Shown: positions 32,131-43,200 of the stretch, in pieces | Position numbering within the stretch: the stretch's first letter is position 1 | Layout of the letters: the number at the start of each line of letters is the position of its first letter | Origin: Trichosporon coremiiforme | Taxonomy: Eukaryota > Basidiomycota > Tremellomycetes > Trichosporonales > Trichosporonaceae | Length of the DNA stretch: 64,000 nt | Direction of reading: 5' to 3' | Assembly (NCBI GenBank): GCA_039545355.1 | Contig: BCJJ01000002.1 | Location: forward strand, 955,956 to 1,019,955 | The notes under the pieces: model-generated | Told to the model about the DNA's origin: nothing | Databases searched by the model: none | The model's input: only the letters and a program-made list of their open reading frames with translations | Made by a program: the position numbers and the translations under genes

Positions 32131-33607
32131 ATGGCGGGCCCTCACAAGTTCGCCTTTGCCGACATTCGCCCCCGCTCCGCTCTTGCCGGTATTTCAGGCG
32201 AGCCTGGGTTGACCTCCGGCACTGCAGGCGCCACGATCGAGCTCACAACAGCCACCGCGCCGCCCGCGACAGACGCCGCCCCCGCCGACAGCGAGCCCAC
32301 TGTCGACCCTAAGGACATCTGGTAAGCTGCCATAAACAGCTGTAGCTAACTCCGGGATCCATTGTGATCGCTTCCCTCACATTGTGGACAACGTCCTGCA
32401 TCTCCTCCTCGCCGACGGGCAGGGTTTGGCCACTCGCGCCATCTCTAAGACCTGGCGTAAGATCAGCGATGCCCACTTGTGCCGCAAGGCGACCCTCACC
32501 CCTCTATACGAGCGAGGCGTTCCCGCAGAGACGCTGATCGCACCCATCACTGGCGCTCACGGTTTGGAGGTTGGCGTCCTCCGTGTCGCCGGGCTCATTC
32601 GCCCCGATGACGAGTTCGGGGCCATCCGCGTGGTCACGCTTCCTCTTCCCGGCCCTTGCCGCCTCCCTCTCGTCAAGGTCCTCACAATGAAAGCGCTCGT
32701 TGGCTCCGAATGGGTCCCAAAGGTCATCGACGCCTTCCCGGACCTCGACACGGCGCGCATCACCGGTCGCATTATGCACACTTTCTCGCTGTCGTTGCCC
32801 GTCTCTCGCTTAATCCTCGACGGTACTCCCCTCCTCCGCCCCAGTGTCGAGGAGGTCGGACCGCGTGTCACCACCCTCGTGATTAACATTCGGGGTAAAG
32901 AGCGTCACCCCCTTCTCCCCGATGGCACCCTGCGTGCGCCTCCTGCTGCCGTCGACCACCTGGTGCTGCTTCTGCACCCCAAGTGTCCCCGCGACTGGTC
33001 GCAGACGAACGGCTGGCCTGAGGACGAAGGATGGCTGCTGGCGGACGGTGATGTCGCCCATGCTGCTCCTGTTGCTGCTCTGGCGCACGCCTGGGCGCAC
33101 CACAACGGGCACCACGTCGGCCACCTTCCCGCCGCATTCAACCCTCTCGCCCTGGCGAACGGTAACGGTATAGGCGATAACGAGCCCGCCGACCGCTGGC
33201 CCCGCACTGTTCTCCTCGCCGTGGCGACACTCAAGGCCGGCGGCAGGGTCACGATCGTGAACGCCGACTACGACAGCTACCGCGCGTACTTCAACGGCGA
33301 GCGCGCCGCGCCAGTCACCGGCTCGGGTCTGCACCGCTCCATGTCAACCAGCGACTTGGCTGGCTCTTCGTCAGACTACTCTGCCCTGACCACCGGCATG
33401 AGCCACCTCGCGCTCAGCAGCCCCCACCACAATACCCAGAGCAGCCAGAACAGTCGCCCCCGCGTTTCCCTCGAGGAGAGTATCAATGTGCAGGCCATTG
33501 AGAGGTCGAGTACCAGCGTCATCGGCGAACTGCGCTCCATCTCGATCGACGAGTACTGCCGCGAGATTGGAGTCGAGGAGCTCAAGTGCGAGTCGTACTT
33601 TGACTAA
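32131..33607 (+). CDS. F-box-like protein of the Tremellomycete expanded type
   Basis: Exon 1 (32131-32321) encodes MAGPHKFAFADIRPRSA to DPKDIW. Exon 2 reads IHCDRFPHIVDNVLHLLLAD then TRAISKTWRKISDAHL, the F-box-like module common in these yeasts, and continues to the TAA at 33607. The remainder looks like a degenerate repeat fold with VVTLPLP, ARITGR and VTTLVINIRG strands, and ends in a Ser-rich tail. Such proteins usually act as substrate adaptors of SCF ubiquitin ligases. The junction is odd: frame and motif require exon 2 to start right after ctaactccgg at about 32358, which has GG where AG is expected. The length is about 480 aa if that junction is used. Confidence 0.6.
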
Positions 33608-34438
33608 GTCGGAGGCAACTGCAGGCGGTGCTCCAAGCGAGCCGTCGATCGTCCCCACCTCCATTCGCAAGTTCAACCTCGAGCCAACATCCAAGTGGAC
33701 GCAAACTCGAGTACAAATTCTTCTCCAGGTCAAGATCTAACTCGATCTAAGTTCCAGACCATGTCCCACCCCCTCATTCCCATGTTCTCTCATCCAGCTC
33801 ATATTCCTTCGTTGTGCCTCAATCCTATTCCCAGCATCACCCTCCGATTCCCTTTCGTGCACTCGTAGTTCCAGGTGTCGCGAGGTCATAAGAGATAGGA
33901 CAATTATGCAGCTCGTGGCATCCTACTACTGCACTTACACTCACTCACTAACGAGCCTAACACGTATAACTTTTGGATGATGGACACAGAAAGTGGAGGC
34001 AAGTCGGTCCGCACCCAGAAGCCACAGCGCCAGCCGATTCTAAGCCTCCGCCGATCCCCCCGATCTCCATTCTGCTATCCCAGGCCCGGATCAAGCATCG
34101 CGCCACGCGTCAGAGAGCGTGATGCATAGCATCGCCTCGCTCGGTCTGCTCAAGAGGACGCGTGTGACGCTCCTGCTCACTGTGCCGTGCCAGTCAGATC
34201 TCCAGTCGGATGGATGTAATGACGTCACCGATTTGCGCGCACTTCCCTCTTTCCTTTCCGGTCGAGATTCCAGCCTCGCCTGTCAGTCACTACATGCATC
34301 GGGGGTCATGACGTCTTGTTTTTTCCATCGCAGTGCCGCGGTACCGACTTGCGGTAAAAGACTCCCACTTGTCCCTTTCTCTCTCATATTCAAATTCTCT
34401 CGCCACACATCGCCAGCACGTAAAGCATCGTCTACGCC
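33608..34438. other. intergenic region
   Basis: About 830 bases with no supported gene. The C/T-rich segment from about 34360 is a likely promoter and leader of the next gene. Confidence 0.3.
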
Positions 34439-35521
34439 ATGTCGAGCAAGAACGCGGAAGAGATCCCCCTCCTGTCCGCTGACGAGCGGCGGGCTGCCGC
34501 CGGAACGAGTGTCGACCGCGACCTTCCTGCGAGCGGCACGCGGCAGCGCAGAAGTGAGGGAACGGGAGACAAGACGGCCGACCGCAGCCAGGCGCTGAAG
34601 CGTAAGGGAGGCGCTTTTGCGGCCCAGGCAGAACAGGACGTCAAGGGCGTGGTCAGCATTGCGCAGAAGGGCGCCGCGAGCGGGACGTGGTTCTACCCGA
34701 TCCGCGGAGTCGTCTATCTCCTTACCCGTACGTATTGGCACACAGCTGCCAGAGAGTGTAATGAACTAACCTCAGACCCGAACCTCCTCTTCCCCCTCCT
34801 CCCGACCCTCGTCAAGGCTGCCGGCGTCTCCCTCGCGATCCTGGTCGGCTGCTTCTTCCTCCTCTACCTGCCGCAGGTCGCCTTCCTTGCCCTCTTCACG
34901 GGGCCCCTGGCCGTGATCGCCGCCGTGCCCCTCGTGCTCGCCGAGAGCTACGTCGTCATCATGTGGGCGTGCAAGGCGTTCCTCCTGACTGACGTCGCCG
35001 ACGACCTCTTCGACGCCGTGCTCGTGAACAAGGGACAGGCACGCCTCGTCGAGGCGAATCGCGCCGTCAAGTCCTGGTCCGGCGGCAAGGTGCTCGGCAA
35101 GCTCAAGGCGCGTACCGTTGGCAAGTTCAGCACCGAGAACGTGGTGCGCTATGTCCTCACGCTGCCTCTCAACTTTATCCCTGTTGTCGGCACGACCTTC
35201 TTCCTCGGCTACAACGGTCTCAAGACTGGACCCTCTTATCACCGCCGATACTTTGAGCTCAAGGGCTGGGGACCTTCCCAGGTCCAGGAATGGACGACGA
35301 AGCGCAAGCCGCAGTACGCCGCCTTTGGCACTGCGGCGATGGTGTTCAACCTCGTCCCTATTGTCAGCGTGCTCCTGAACCTCTGCAGCAACGTCGGCGC
35401 CGCGCTCTGGGCCGCCGATATCGAGAATGGCCACGACAGCGGGGATGACGTCGCTGACGTCGCCCTCCCCACCGGCACTTACCTCCAGGACAACAAGGAC
35501 GCCCAGAAGAAGGAGCTCTAG
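34439..35521 (+). CDS. EI24/RRT8-like multi-pass membrane protein
   Basis: Exons 34439-34727 and 34776-35521 (48-nt intron, branch CTAAC) encode 344 aa. A charged N-terminus of about 70 residues precedes several hydrophobic helices (LFPLLPTLVKAAGVSLAILV, LLYLPQVAFLALFTGPLAVI, AAVPLVLAESYVVIMWACKA, MVFNLVPIVSVLLNLCSNVG). The block LPLNFIPVVGTTFFLGYNGL followed by KTGPSYHRRYFELKGW is typical of the fungal RRT8/LDS and EI24-related family, linked in yeast to lipid droplets and the spore wall. After the TAG stop the same frame stays open for 54 more codons (see 35522-35686). Confidence 0.78.
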   Translation: MSSKNAEEIPLLSADERRAAAGTSVDRDLPASGTRQRRSEGTGDKTADRSQALKRKGGAFAAQAEQDVKGVVSIAQKGAASGTWFYPIRGVVYLLTRTYWHTAARECNELTSDPNLLFPLLPTLVKAAGVSLAILVGCFFLLYLPQVAFLALFTGPLAVIAAVPLVLAESYVVIMWACKAFLLTDVADDLFDAVLVNKGQARLVEANRAVKSWSGGKVLGKLKARTVGKFSTENVVRYVLTLPLNFIPVVGTTFFLGYNGLKTGPSYHRRYFELKGWGPSQVQEWTTKRKPQYAAFGTAAMVFNLVPIVSVLLNLCSNVGAALWAADIENGHDSGDDVADVALPTGTYLQDNKDAQKKEL

Positions 35522-35686
35522 GAGGACTCTGACTTCGAGGTCGATGCGGAGAGTGAACTCGAGAAAGTTAGGGAGCAGAAGGAGAGAGAGAAGGAGCGGG
35601 AGGAGTGGGACCGTGTTGAGAGGAGGGAGATGGAGAGACGCGATAGCCTCGAGGCGAAGAGGCTGCTTGATGAGGCTGGGTGTTGA
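35522..35686 (+). other. in-frame extension after the TAG stop of the RRT8-like gene
   Basis: Directly after TAG (35519-35521) the frame continues 54 sense codons to TGA at 35684-35686. It begins EDSDFEVDAESELEKVREQK and is a strongly charged, coiled-coil-like tail (EREKEREEWDRVERREMERR) ending LLDEAGC. Composition is protein-like, not random. Stop-codon read-through, a recent nonsense change, or a sequence error would each explain it. Confidence 0.5.
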
Positions 35687-36158
35687 TGGATCCGAGATAT
35701 ACAATGCTATTCATTCTGTTATCCGTTGCGGCATGGAAGGCTTGGAAGTCATGGCAGCTGATTCTTATCAGTCGGGGAACGGCGAGGGGCTCCGTCATTG
35801 ATCTCTCGCACCCCTTCGCACAGCGAACAACAATCATCTTTCGTTTTGCGCGTTCCAAGTACGTTCTGATAAGTACGGACGGCATTCGGAGAACGACGAG
35901 GGGCATGGAAGTGTTGAGCTCGCCAGCTTTGACCACGTCATGGCTGTCTGAGTGATCGTCGACCGCAACTCACACGATCCGTGCCTACAATGGCGACCTG
36001 GCGGCGGCGTTCACGGAGGCCCTTGCATTGTCTCAGTGCCTCTGATGCAATTGAAATTGAGCCAGTCTGGGGCCCGAGTCAGTAACCGTTTTTGCTTGTT
36101 GCATCGGCACTCTCCCCTCGAATTGTCAGATCCATGAAAGATGATGCTCAAGTGATGT

Positions 36159-36194
36159 GCAGAAGGTGCAGAAGGTGCAGAAGGTGCAGAAGGT
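36159..36194 (+). repeat. 9-bp tandem repeat, gcagaaggt x 4
   Basis: Four perfect copies of gcagaaggt, then a degenerate partial copy. Confidence 0.85.
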
Positions 36195-36620
36195 ACAGAA
36201 CGGATGGAACGATCCACTACGGGACGTGCCGGAATGTCGGAGCTCGTGCGTGTCCTGAAGCGGCAATGTAAGAGGGCAGGGGGACCATGATTGCCGCTGC
36301 AGAGTACAGAGTGCCTGTTCGGGGCCGCACCGCACGGTGATGAGCAAAGCAGCAAGCAGCCACAAGGTTCAGTGATCTCCGTGAGGGTCATGTCATGGTC
36401 AGCTGATGCACAGCGCAAGGCACAGTGAGAGCGGAGCGCTCGGAACTGCGCGCAGGAGCAGCGCAGGAGCAGCGGCGGTGTGCAGTGTACAGTGTGACAA
36501 GTGATTGGACTTGGCGTCTAGTGACTAAGTCACTTGGTGACTGTGACGCCCTTTGGATGACTACCACCAACTCCTCACGCAAACATCTTCTTCATTCTGA
36601 CATCCTCTCCATCCATCCAT

Positions 36621-36650
36621 CCGACATCCGACATCCGACATCCGACATCC
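36621..36650 (+). repeat. 7-bp tandem repeat, ccgacat x 4
   Basis: Four copies of ccgacat following a catc repeat tract (36610-36620). Confidence 0.8.
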
Positions 36651-37048
36651 CACGCCCCCTGCTTGTGCCTGCAACCTCTGCACACGCTCGGCGCACGACA
36701 CACGCTGCGCGTCACCCGCCGCACGCTACGCCCCTGGGTGCCTTCCCCCTCCCCACCAATTACGCACCCCCTCCACACTCGCTCCCTGGACGACGGACAA
36801 GAGACAGTCCGCCCGTCGTCGCCGCCTACGCCGTTCGACCTTCGCAATCGTATCGACATCCATACCACCTGACATTACGCCAGCCTGCTCGCTTGCTCGG
36901 ATCGAGCCATCCCGGCCAGCCTAGCCCAGCCTAGTCCATCCCCAAGCCGCCGCGCCGCCGCAGCTAAGAGCCCGCCGCGTGCTCCTCCTCCCGCCCGCCG
37001 CCCGTACCGCACCGCACCGCACCGCGACGCACGCCGATACGCCAGCCT

Positions 37049-37096
37049 GGTCTCGGTCTCGGCCTCGGCCTCGGTCTCGGTCTCAGTCTCAGTCTC
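37049..37096 (+). repeat. 6-bp degenerate tandem repeat, (g/a)g(t/c)ctc
   Basis: About eight hexamers of ggtctc, ggcctc or agtctc in the leader of the phosphodiesterase gene; preceded by an accgc repeat at about 37006-37026. Confidence 0.75.
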
Positions 37097-37434
37097 ACCC
37101 TTCACCCCACTAGTTCAGGCGGAGCGAAGCCGTAACCTCCCGTGTTCATCCGGCGAGCAAGTGATCGACATTGATTCAGTCCTGAGTCCGACTCTTCCGA
37201 CCCACGCGAGCTTGTTGGTCCCCGGCTGCCTGCAACCCACAACTCGCGGTGATCGACATTTCCCGCTGATCGCCCCTGATTAACACGCAGCTTGTGACGT
37301 GCGCCCTGTCCATCGTTCATTTCTCACAGAACGCGTCCACGCATCTGGCGACATCGACACTTCGATCCTTCCACTCCCCAACGCCCTCCAACTAAGGCGG
37401 CTCCGTCATACACCGCACGCGAGCCGACAACGCA

Positions 37435-39058
37435 ATGCCGAACAGAATGCAGAGCCGCTCCGAGGCGAGCACGCCTGTGCCGCCCCCAGAGCCGACGCCG
37501 ACGCCGACGCTGCTGAACTACGACATCGTCGCCGAACCCGACGCCGAGATTCCGCCCGTTCCCCAGCCTGCATTCGAAATGGTCGTCCTTGGTTCTGGCG
37601 GCGGTCCCCTTGAGACAGACTGTTCCGGGTAAGTCACAAGCGAAGCGTTCTTCGGAGCTAACAACGCTGCAGGTACCTCGTGAAGCCACTGAAGAGCAGA
37701 TGGGAGGACGGCATCGTCGCCCTCGAGGGCGGGAGCGGGATCGGCGCCCTAGCCCAGCTGTTCAAGTATCACGACGCAGCATCAATGTTCCCCGAGCTTG
37801 CGATTCCTCCAGAGCACAACAGTCCGGTGCTCAAGGCAGCCTACGTCTTCAGCTATCTCTCGTGAGCTCCCTCTTCTCTCCCTGTCCAGCTAACGGCAGA
37901 TGTTACCTCATAACTCACGCACACCTCGACCACGCCATCAGCCTCATCATGCTCTCGGGCTCAGTCCCGCAGCGTCCTGCGCGCCCGCCGCCGATTGGCG
38001 GAGCCGAACTCACCCCGCCGAGCGACAACACGGCTCCGCCAGCTCCGAGCCGTATACCGGTGTATGCGCTGAAGGAGACGCTGGACAACCTCGCGGCCGC
38101 TTACGGGGGCGGGCTCTGGCCAGAACTCGGCGAGTGGGCGCCCGAGCCAGAGCGGGGACGGAAACGGAGAAAGCTTATTGCGGATCAGAAGGCCGGCGTC
38201 GGTGCAAAGTTTACACCGTGAGTACTCCGAGGGGCCGAAGGCGGTCCGAGGCTGGTCGACAGGCACCTATCTGAGCTCGTGTGTCTGGAAGGCCGAGCTA
38301 ACAACAGACTGTTCCCAGCCCGCTTCCACGCACACCTCCACCCCTCCCTTCCCATTTCGACTCAGATCTTCCCTCTCTCGCACGGCGCAACAAGTCATGG
38401 GCCGTACGGCTCCTCAGCCGTCTTTGTTCGGTACGATCCGAGCATGCTGGGCAGCGTGCCCGCCTCTCGGCGTCAATCGCTGTCTACGCCCCCAGTCGAC
38501 CCGGACGACAGCGCCGTCTCCCTCGCGTCCCTCGCCAGCGCGGAGGACAGCGGCGAGGCCGAGTTCCTCTTCTTCGGCGACTTTGAGTCGGCCTATCGCG
38601 CCCTAGGGGAGGAGTCTACTGCCGCAGCGGCAGGCGAGACGGCCGGAGAGTACAACATGGCGATCTGGGAACAGGCGGCCAAGAGTATGCGCGCAGGCCG
38701 GTTGACGAGTATCTTCATGGAGTGCTCCTACGACTCGAGCCGCTCCCAAGAGCTCATGTACGGCCACCTTTCTCCGCCTGGCGTGTTCCACGAACTGAAG
38801 ACGCTGGCCTCCCTCTTGCCGCCCCAAGAACGCCCATTGGCCCGATTGAGAGTGTACATCACGCACATCAAGGAGTTCCTCCAGCCGCACCCCTCGGGCT
38901 TGGGCGCGCGCGAGTTGATCAAGGCCGAGCTGCTCGAGTTGGAGAAGAAGCACAATCTTGGCGTTGAGTTTGCGTTGCTGTCGCCTGGAGATCGAGTCTG
39001 TGAGTGACAATAGGACCAGCTGGGGCAGTGGAAGACGAGCTGACGAACAGTGATTTAG
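37435..39058 (+). CDS. PDE1: class II (low-affinity) 3',5'-cAMP phosphodiesterase
   Basis: Five exons (37435-37628, 37673-37861, 37900-38217, 38308-38999, 39051-39058) give 466 aa; the last coding exon is only 8 nt and supplies the stop (LI-stop). The start FEMVVLGSGGGPLETDCSGY is the metallo-beta-lactamase-like lead of class II phosphodiesterases. The zinc-binding motif is LITHAHLDHAISLI, and the later family signature is RVYITHIKE. The enzyme hydrolyses cAMP to AMP and damps PKA signalling. Two inserts rich in Ser/Pro (38470-38560 and 37965-38050 approximately) make it longer than yeast Pde1. All junctions fit the local intron grammar. Confidence 0.9.
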
Positions 39059-40062
39059 GTCTTGAGTCTTGAACGGTAAGCGAGGAGTTCTCGCCACGGC
39101 TCGACGTGCAGTTCGAGACGGCGCCCGCCTCCTTCAGATACCGGAGGAGACTGGTAACTCCGTGCCGAGGCGCTGGGCCCACGGGCTGGGCAGCTAGTCG
39201 ATTTCGGCAGGAAGTATACAGGATCTTGAACCGGAAGAATTAAAAGGACCGCGGACGGCGATGCCTCGGCATCCCACGAGCTGCAGGCGACCCGCCCAGA
39301 GAACGGAGAGAAGCGAGATAAGAGAGGGGATCACTGTATCACCAGTATCAGTTGTAGCACGATGTGCATGTAATGCCATTAGGACCGTCTTCAGCTACGC
39401 TCTCTGCGGTAAGACTGATGAGACTAGAAATTGGCGCAAAATTAAGAAAATGCTCGGAGGAGTGGATATTGAGGATTCGTGCATGCGGGTGGTGTCCAGA
39501 CGATGAGAATAGGCGGAATTCATGCTTGGAATGCTCGGGATGAGGTGAAATGTGCTGGATTGTCTGGAAAGGGCGTGAGAGTGTTGGAGAAGGCGGTTGA
39601 CGGTGTTGTGTGGACGAAGACGCGGCTGGGAGCGCCGCGCTGATGTACTGTCGCGACGAGGCGACGAGGGAGCAGCAGCCAGAGCGGCAAGATTCCTTCG
39701 TCCACCTGACAGACCCTGCACCGGAGCCGAAGCTCATAGCCGGGGAGAGTACGGGCCCAGGTTCTCAGTCTATCAGGGATGTCCACCCCGAATGTATTGT
39801 CTGCATTGGGTGAGGGGTGCGCAACGAGCGCGAGTGGAGTGCGAACGCTTCCCCAGTGCGGACCGAAGCCGTTCCTCTGTGCGTCCAAGTCGGGCGGGAG
39901 ACCCAAGGCGGAGGACGACGAGTTGTGTCTCTGAGAAGGCTGACCTCGAGTGTGCCGAGCTGGAGTGCGCGAGTGTGCAGGAGCGGCGCGAGTGTGTATG
40001 CCAAGTACTGCGCACACTGCCTCGAGGTGTCGTGCTGGAGTCCTTGGGCCGGGACTGCAGGA
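39059..40062. other. intergenic region upstream of array 2
   Basis: About 1 kb. Long open frames on both strands (for example 40206-39520 minus) overlap each other and lack intron signals and known motifs, so none is annotated. The final 150 bases contain the promoter of array 2. Confidence 0.3.
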
Positions 40063-40070
40063 TATATAAG
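40063..40070 (+). promoter_or_regulatory. TATA box (TATATAAG) of micro-exon array 2
   Basis: The same octamer as at 9298, 161 bases before the ATG at 40231, and followed by pyrimidine-rich sequence (ctgttcatccctttatacctc) suitable for transcription start. Confidence 0.6.
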
Positions 40071-40230
40071 ACGCGCTGTCGACGATTCTGTTCATCCCTT
40101 TATACCTCTTTCCATTCTCGCCTTTATACCATCCACCAACAGCGACGCGACTTCCCTCGCCATCAACAGTGACGCTCGACTCCTCCCGCTCTACAGCACT
40201 CAGCAACTCTCAACGACCACCGCCTCACAA

Positions 40231-43200
40231 ATGGTACGCTGTAAAGAGTTCGCCCATAGCTGACAACAGTATGCTGCCCACAGCTCCCACGGTACAAGCT
40301 GACCAACAGGCGCAGGATACGCTACTGTTCTGTCTATCGTAGCTGACCCCAGCGGTAAGCTTTGTCAATGTTGCCGAGCTGAAGCCCAGTCTGCCTTTCA
40401 CCTCGCCTCCCTCCTCATTCAATAACACTCCGTTGGTGTTTCTGCAAGCTGTCTGTCTCACGTGTCGTAGCTGACACGCAGTCTCCAGTTCATCAGGCTG
40501 ATTAACGAGGCTCTTGAGCCAACCTCAGCCCGACTAAGAGACATGTGAGTACAGACTCCTCCGAGCCTAACTGACGCCCAGTTACATTCAGTGTCCGGTC
40601 TCGGCATAGCCTATCACGTCTTGCAGGTATGTTCACTCTATCTCACCGAGCTGACCCGCAGCTCAAAAGGTTCTCTGCGCAACCAAGTTGGCAAAGCTAG
40701 CCCCCAGTCACACGCGCGAACTTTCGGTACGCTGAAGAGGGATTCCTTGTAGCTGAACTCAGCATCCGCTCGGTCGACAAACGCAGAGGAACAAGAGGTA
40801 GACTGTCACCTCCATAATCTTGCAGCTCACTCCAGCTCCTCAGGCAAGCCAAGGTAGGCTAGACAGCCATTCGTTGACAGCTGACACCAGTCTCTAAGCC
40901 TCTGTCAGGCTCGTAGTCAAGGACGACAGAGGTACGCTAGGCGGACCTCGAGCGCAGCTGACTCCAGGCGGCTTCTCGACCATCGCTCCTACGATGCAAA
41001 GTAGGCTCTCAACGTTCCCAATGGCCAATAGCCAACTCGCAGGCTCCGCTGATCTTGCCTCGGTCATGTCGTTACAGCGGGAGAGGAGGGTGTAGGCTCT
41101 GCTTCCTTCGAGCTAGAGCTGACTCCAGGCTGCCACGTTTGACAGAGGTGGGCTTTCCAGATCGCGAATCCGAGCCATCTCCAGGTCACTAGGGGTGCTT
41201 GACGCAGCAAGCCACGGGACCAAGGTAGGCTCACGGAAGAGTGAGCGTAACCGACTCGCAGCTCGGAGCGTTCCTCAAGAATGGTGCAAGGTAGGGTAGT
41301 CCTGTCAGACACAAGCCAACCTCAGCCACGTCTCCCTCCACTAGTCCGACTCATACACACACAGGTCAGTTGTGAGTATCTTCTTATGCAAACTGACAAG
41401 CAGCCTCGCGATCGGACAGATAGCTGTTTCTAGGTAAAACTGGCAGCTGACTTGCAGTGTGCCAGGATTGGCGGCGAGTGTCTGCTTCACAACGGGTACG
41501 CTGCAGATGAAGACCAGGAAGCGGACGCCAGCCACGAACGAGCGTGGAAAGGTGAGGCTTCCGCTCCGCCCCACTAGCCAACCCCAGACGCGTAACACCT
41601 TCGGAGGTGGTCGGACAGACGTAAGTTGACTGCACCTCCCAGCCGGATAACTGAAGCCCAGATCTCTTACAGGTCTATTTCCCCCGACATTGCCAGACAG
41701 ATGTAAGTCGACTGCGCCTCCCGCTGCAATGACTAACACTCAGCCGCCAACAGAATAGGTAGGCTGTCGCCAGGGACGGGCAAGCCAACTCGCAGCAAGG
41801 AAAGTGCGACGCGGGCTTGAGGGCGGTGCAAGGTAGGCTTCCCGCCACGCGAATGAGAGCCAACTCCAGCCGAACTCCCCCCTCGACACAGAAAGGTAGG
41901 TTCCCATTCCTTGTTGAAAGCCGACTTCAGCCATGTAGCCCTCCGCGAATCAGGCGTAAGTTAACTGGGTCTCACGCCACAATATCTGACACCCAGAATC
42001 GGAACAGGTAGGCTCCCCACGTCAGAACAGATAGCTAACGCGCAGTCTTCCTCGCCATCTCGGATACGGCTCCGTCCTGCTCATGACGAAAGCAAGGTAG
42101 GCTAATTTGGCAGACGTTGAAGCCGACCCCAGCCACGCCACCGGCAACTCGACGGGACGAATGTAAGTTGCTGCACCTAGGGTGCCGAACAGACAGTCAG
42201 GTTACGAGGGAGAACAGGTAGCTTCCAGATTTGCGGACGCTAGCTAAAGCCAAAGAGGGCAGAGGTAGGCTTCCGGGTTAGCGTCGTCAAAGCCGACCAC
42301 AGCCATTCCGACGACTCGGCCGGCAACTTCCAGTTGTAAGTGCCCAGTACCGAGTGTCTGAACTCACATTACAGTCCCGAACCTGAAGGTTGACGAAGTC
42401 TCTTTCGGGGATGCCCACGGGTATGCTCTCGCGCAAGTGCCTAAGCGAGTGCCGGGCCCTCATCACTCCCACTGCCAGCCACGAGTCCGACTCGCGAAGG
42501 ACGCAGGTAGGCTAAAAGAGAGGCACCATAGAGCTGACCGCAGGCTGTGCCCACATTCTTGAGAGTCTCGTGAGCTGTGAAGTCAGTGTTGATTAAGCCC
42601 AGCCCAGTACCCGGCAACATTCCTTCACTTTCACCGCCACTTGCAATCTCATCACTGAGACACCGACGCGAATGCGACATTCCAATGGCCATGTGAGCTC
42701 AGATATCTAGGATGTACTAGCCGACACCCAGAAGAGGTAGCTTTGAGACAATCAAGTTGACTAGCTAACGACAGTTGATTCATCGAGCCGATATGGCCAT
42801 GTCAGATGGATCATCGCAGTCGGCAACAGCCGCCACCGACCGCTTGTACGTCTCCCTCTTAGTGAGCTTCCTTGATCCCACCTCGAACTGACAACCAGGA
42901 GCACCGCACCCACCAGTGAGTGCACAGGAAGAGGTAAGCTCAAAATCCCTCAGACTCTAGCTGATGATCAGGTAAAGGTGGCTCACAGTTGTGAACGCAA
43001 ACATAGTGCAAGAAGTCGGCAACGCGTACCATTACCACTTCAAATCACTTCATGTGAGCTACTCATGCTCAGCATTCAGCTGACCCTCAGAGTACCCTGG
43101 GGACCTCTCCACCTACAAGACATGTAACCTTTGTTCCCACGACCATAAACCGACGAGCAGGCCGCATTCCGAACACCTGGGCGCAAGTTCTCGTTCCGGT

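Larger units (their letters stand above)
35687..37434. other. intergenic region with simple repeats, upstream of the phosphodiesterase gene
   Basis: About 1.75 kb with no supported gene. It holds three short tandem repeats (listed separately) and long pyrimidine-rich stretches from about 36590 onward, consistent with a long promoter and 5' leader. Regulatory upstream regions of this size are common for signalling genes; that is inference. Confidence 0.35.

Noticed and set aside
39520..40206. Long minus-strand open frame (about 228 codons) upstream of array 2
   Set aside because: Overlaps an equally long plus-strand frame, has no known motif or intron signal, and lies across the TATA box of array 2. 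High GC content makes such frames common.
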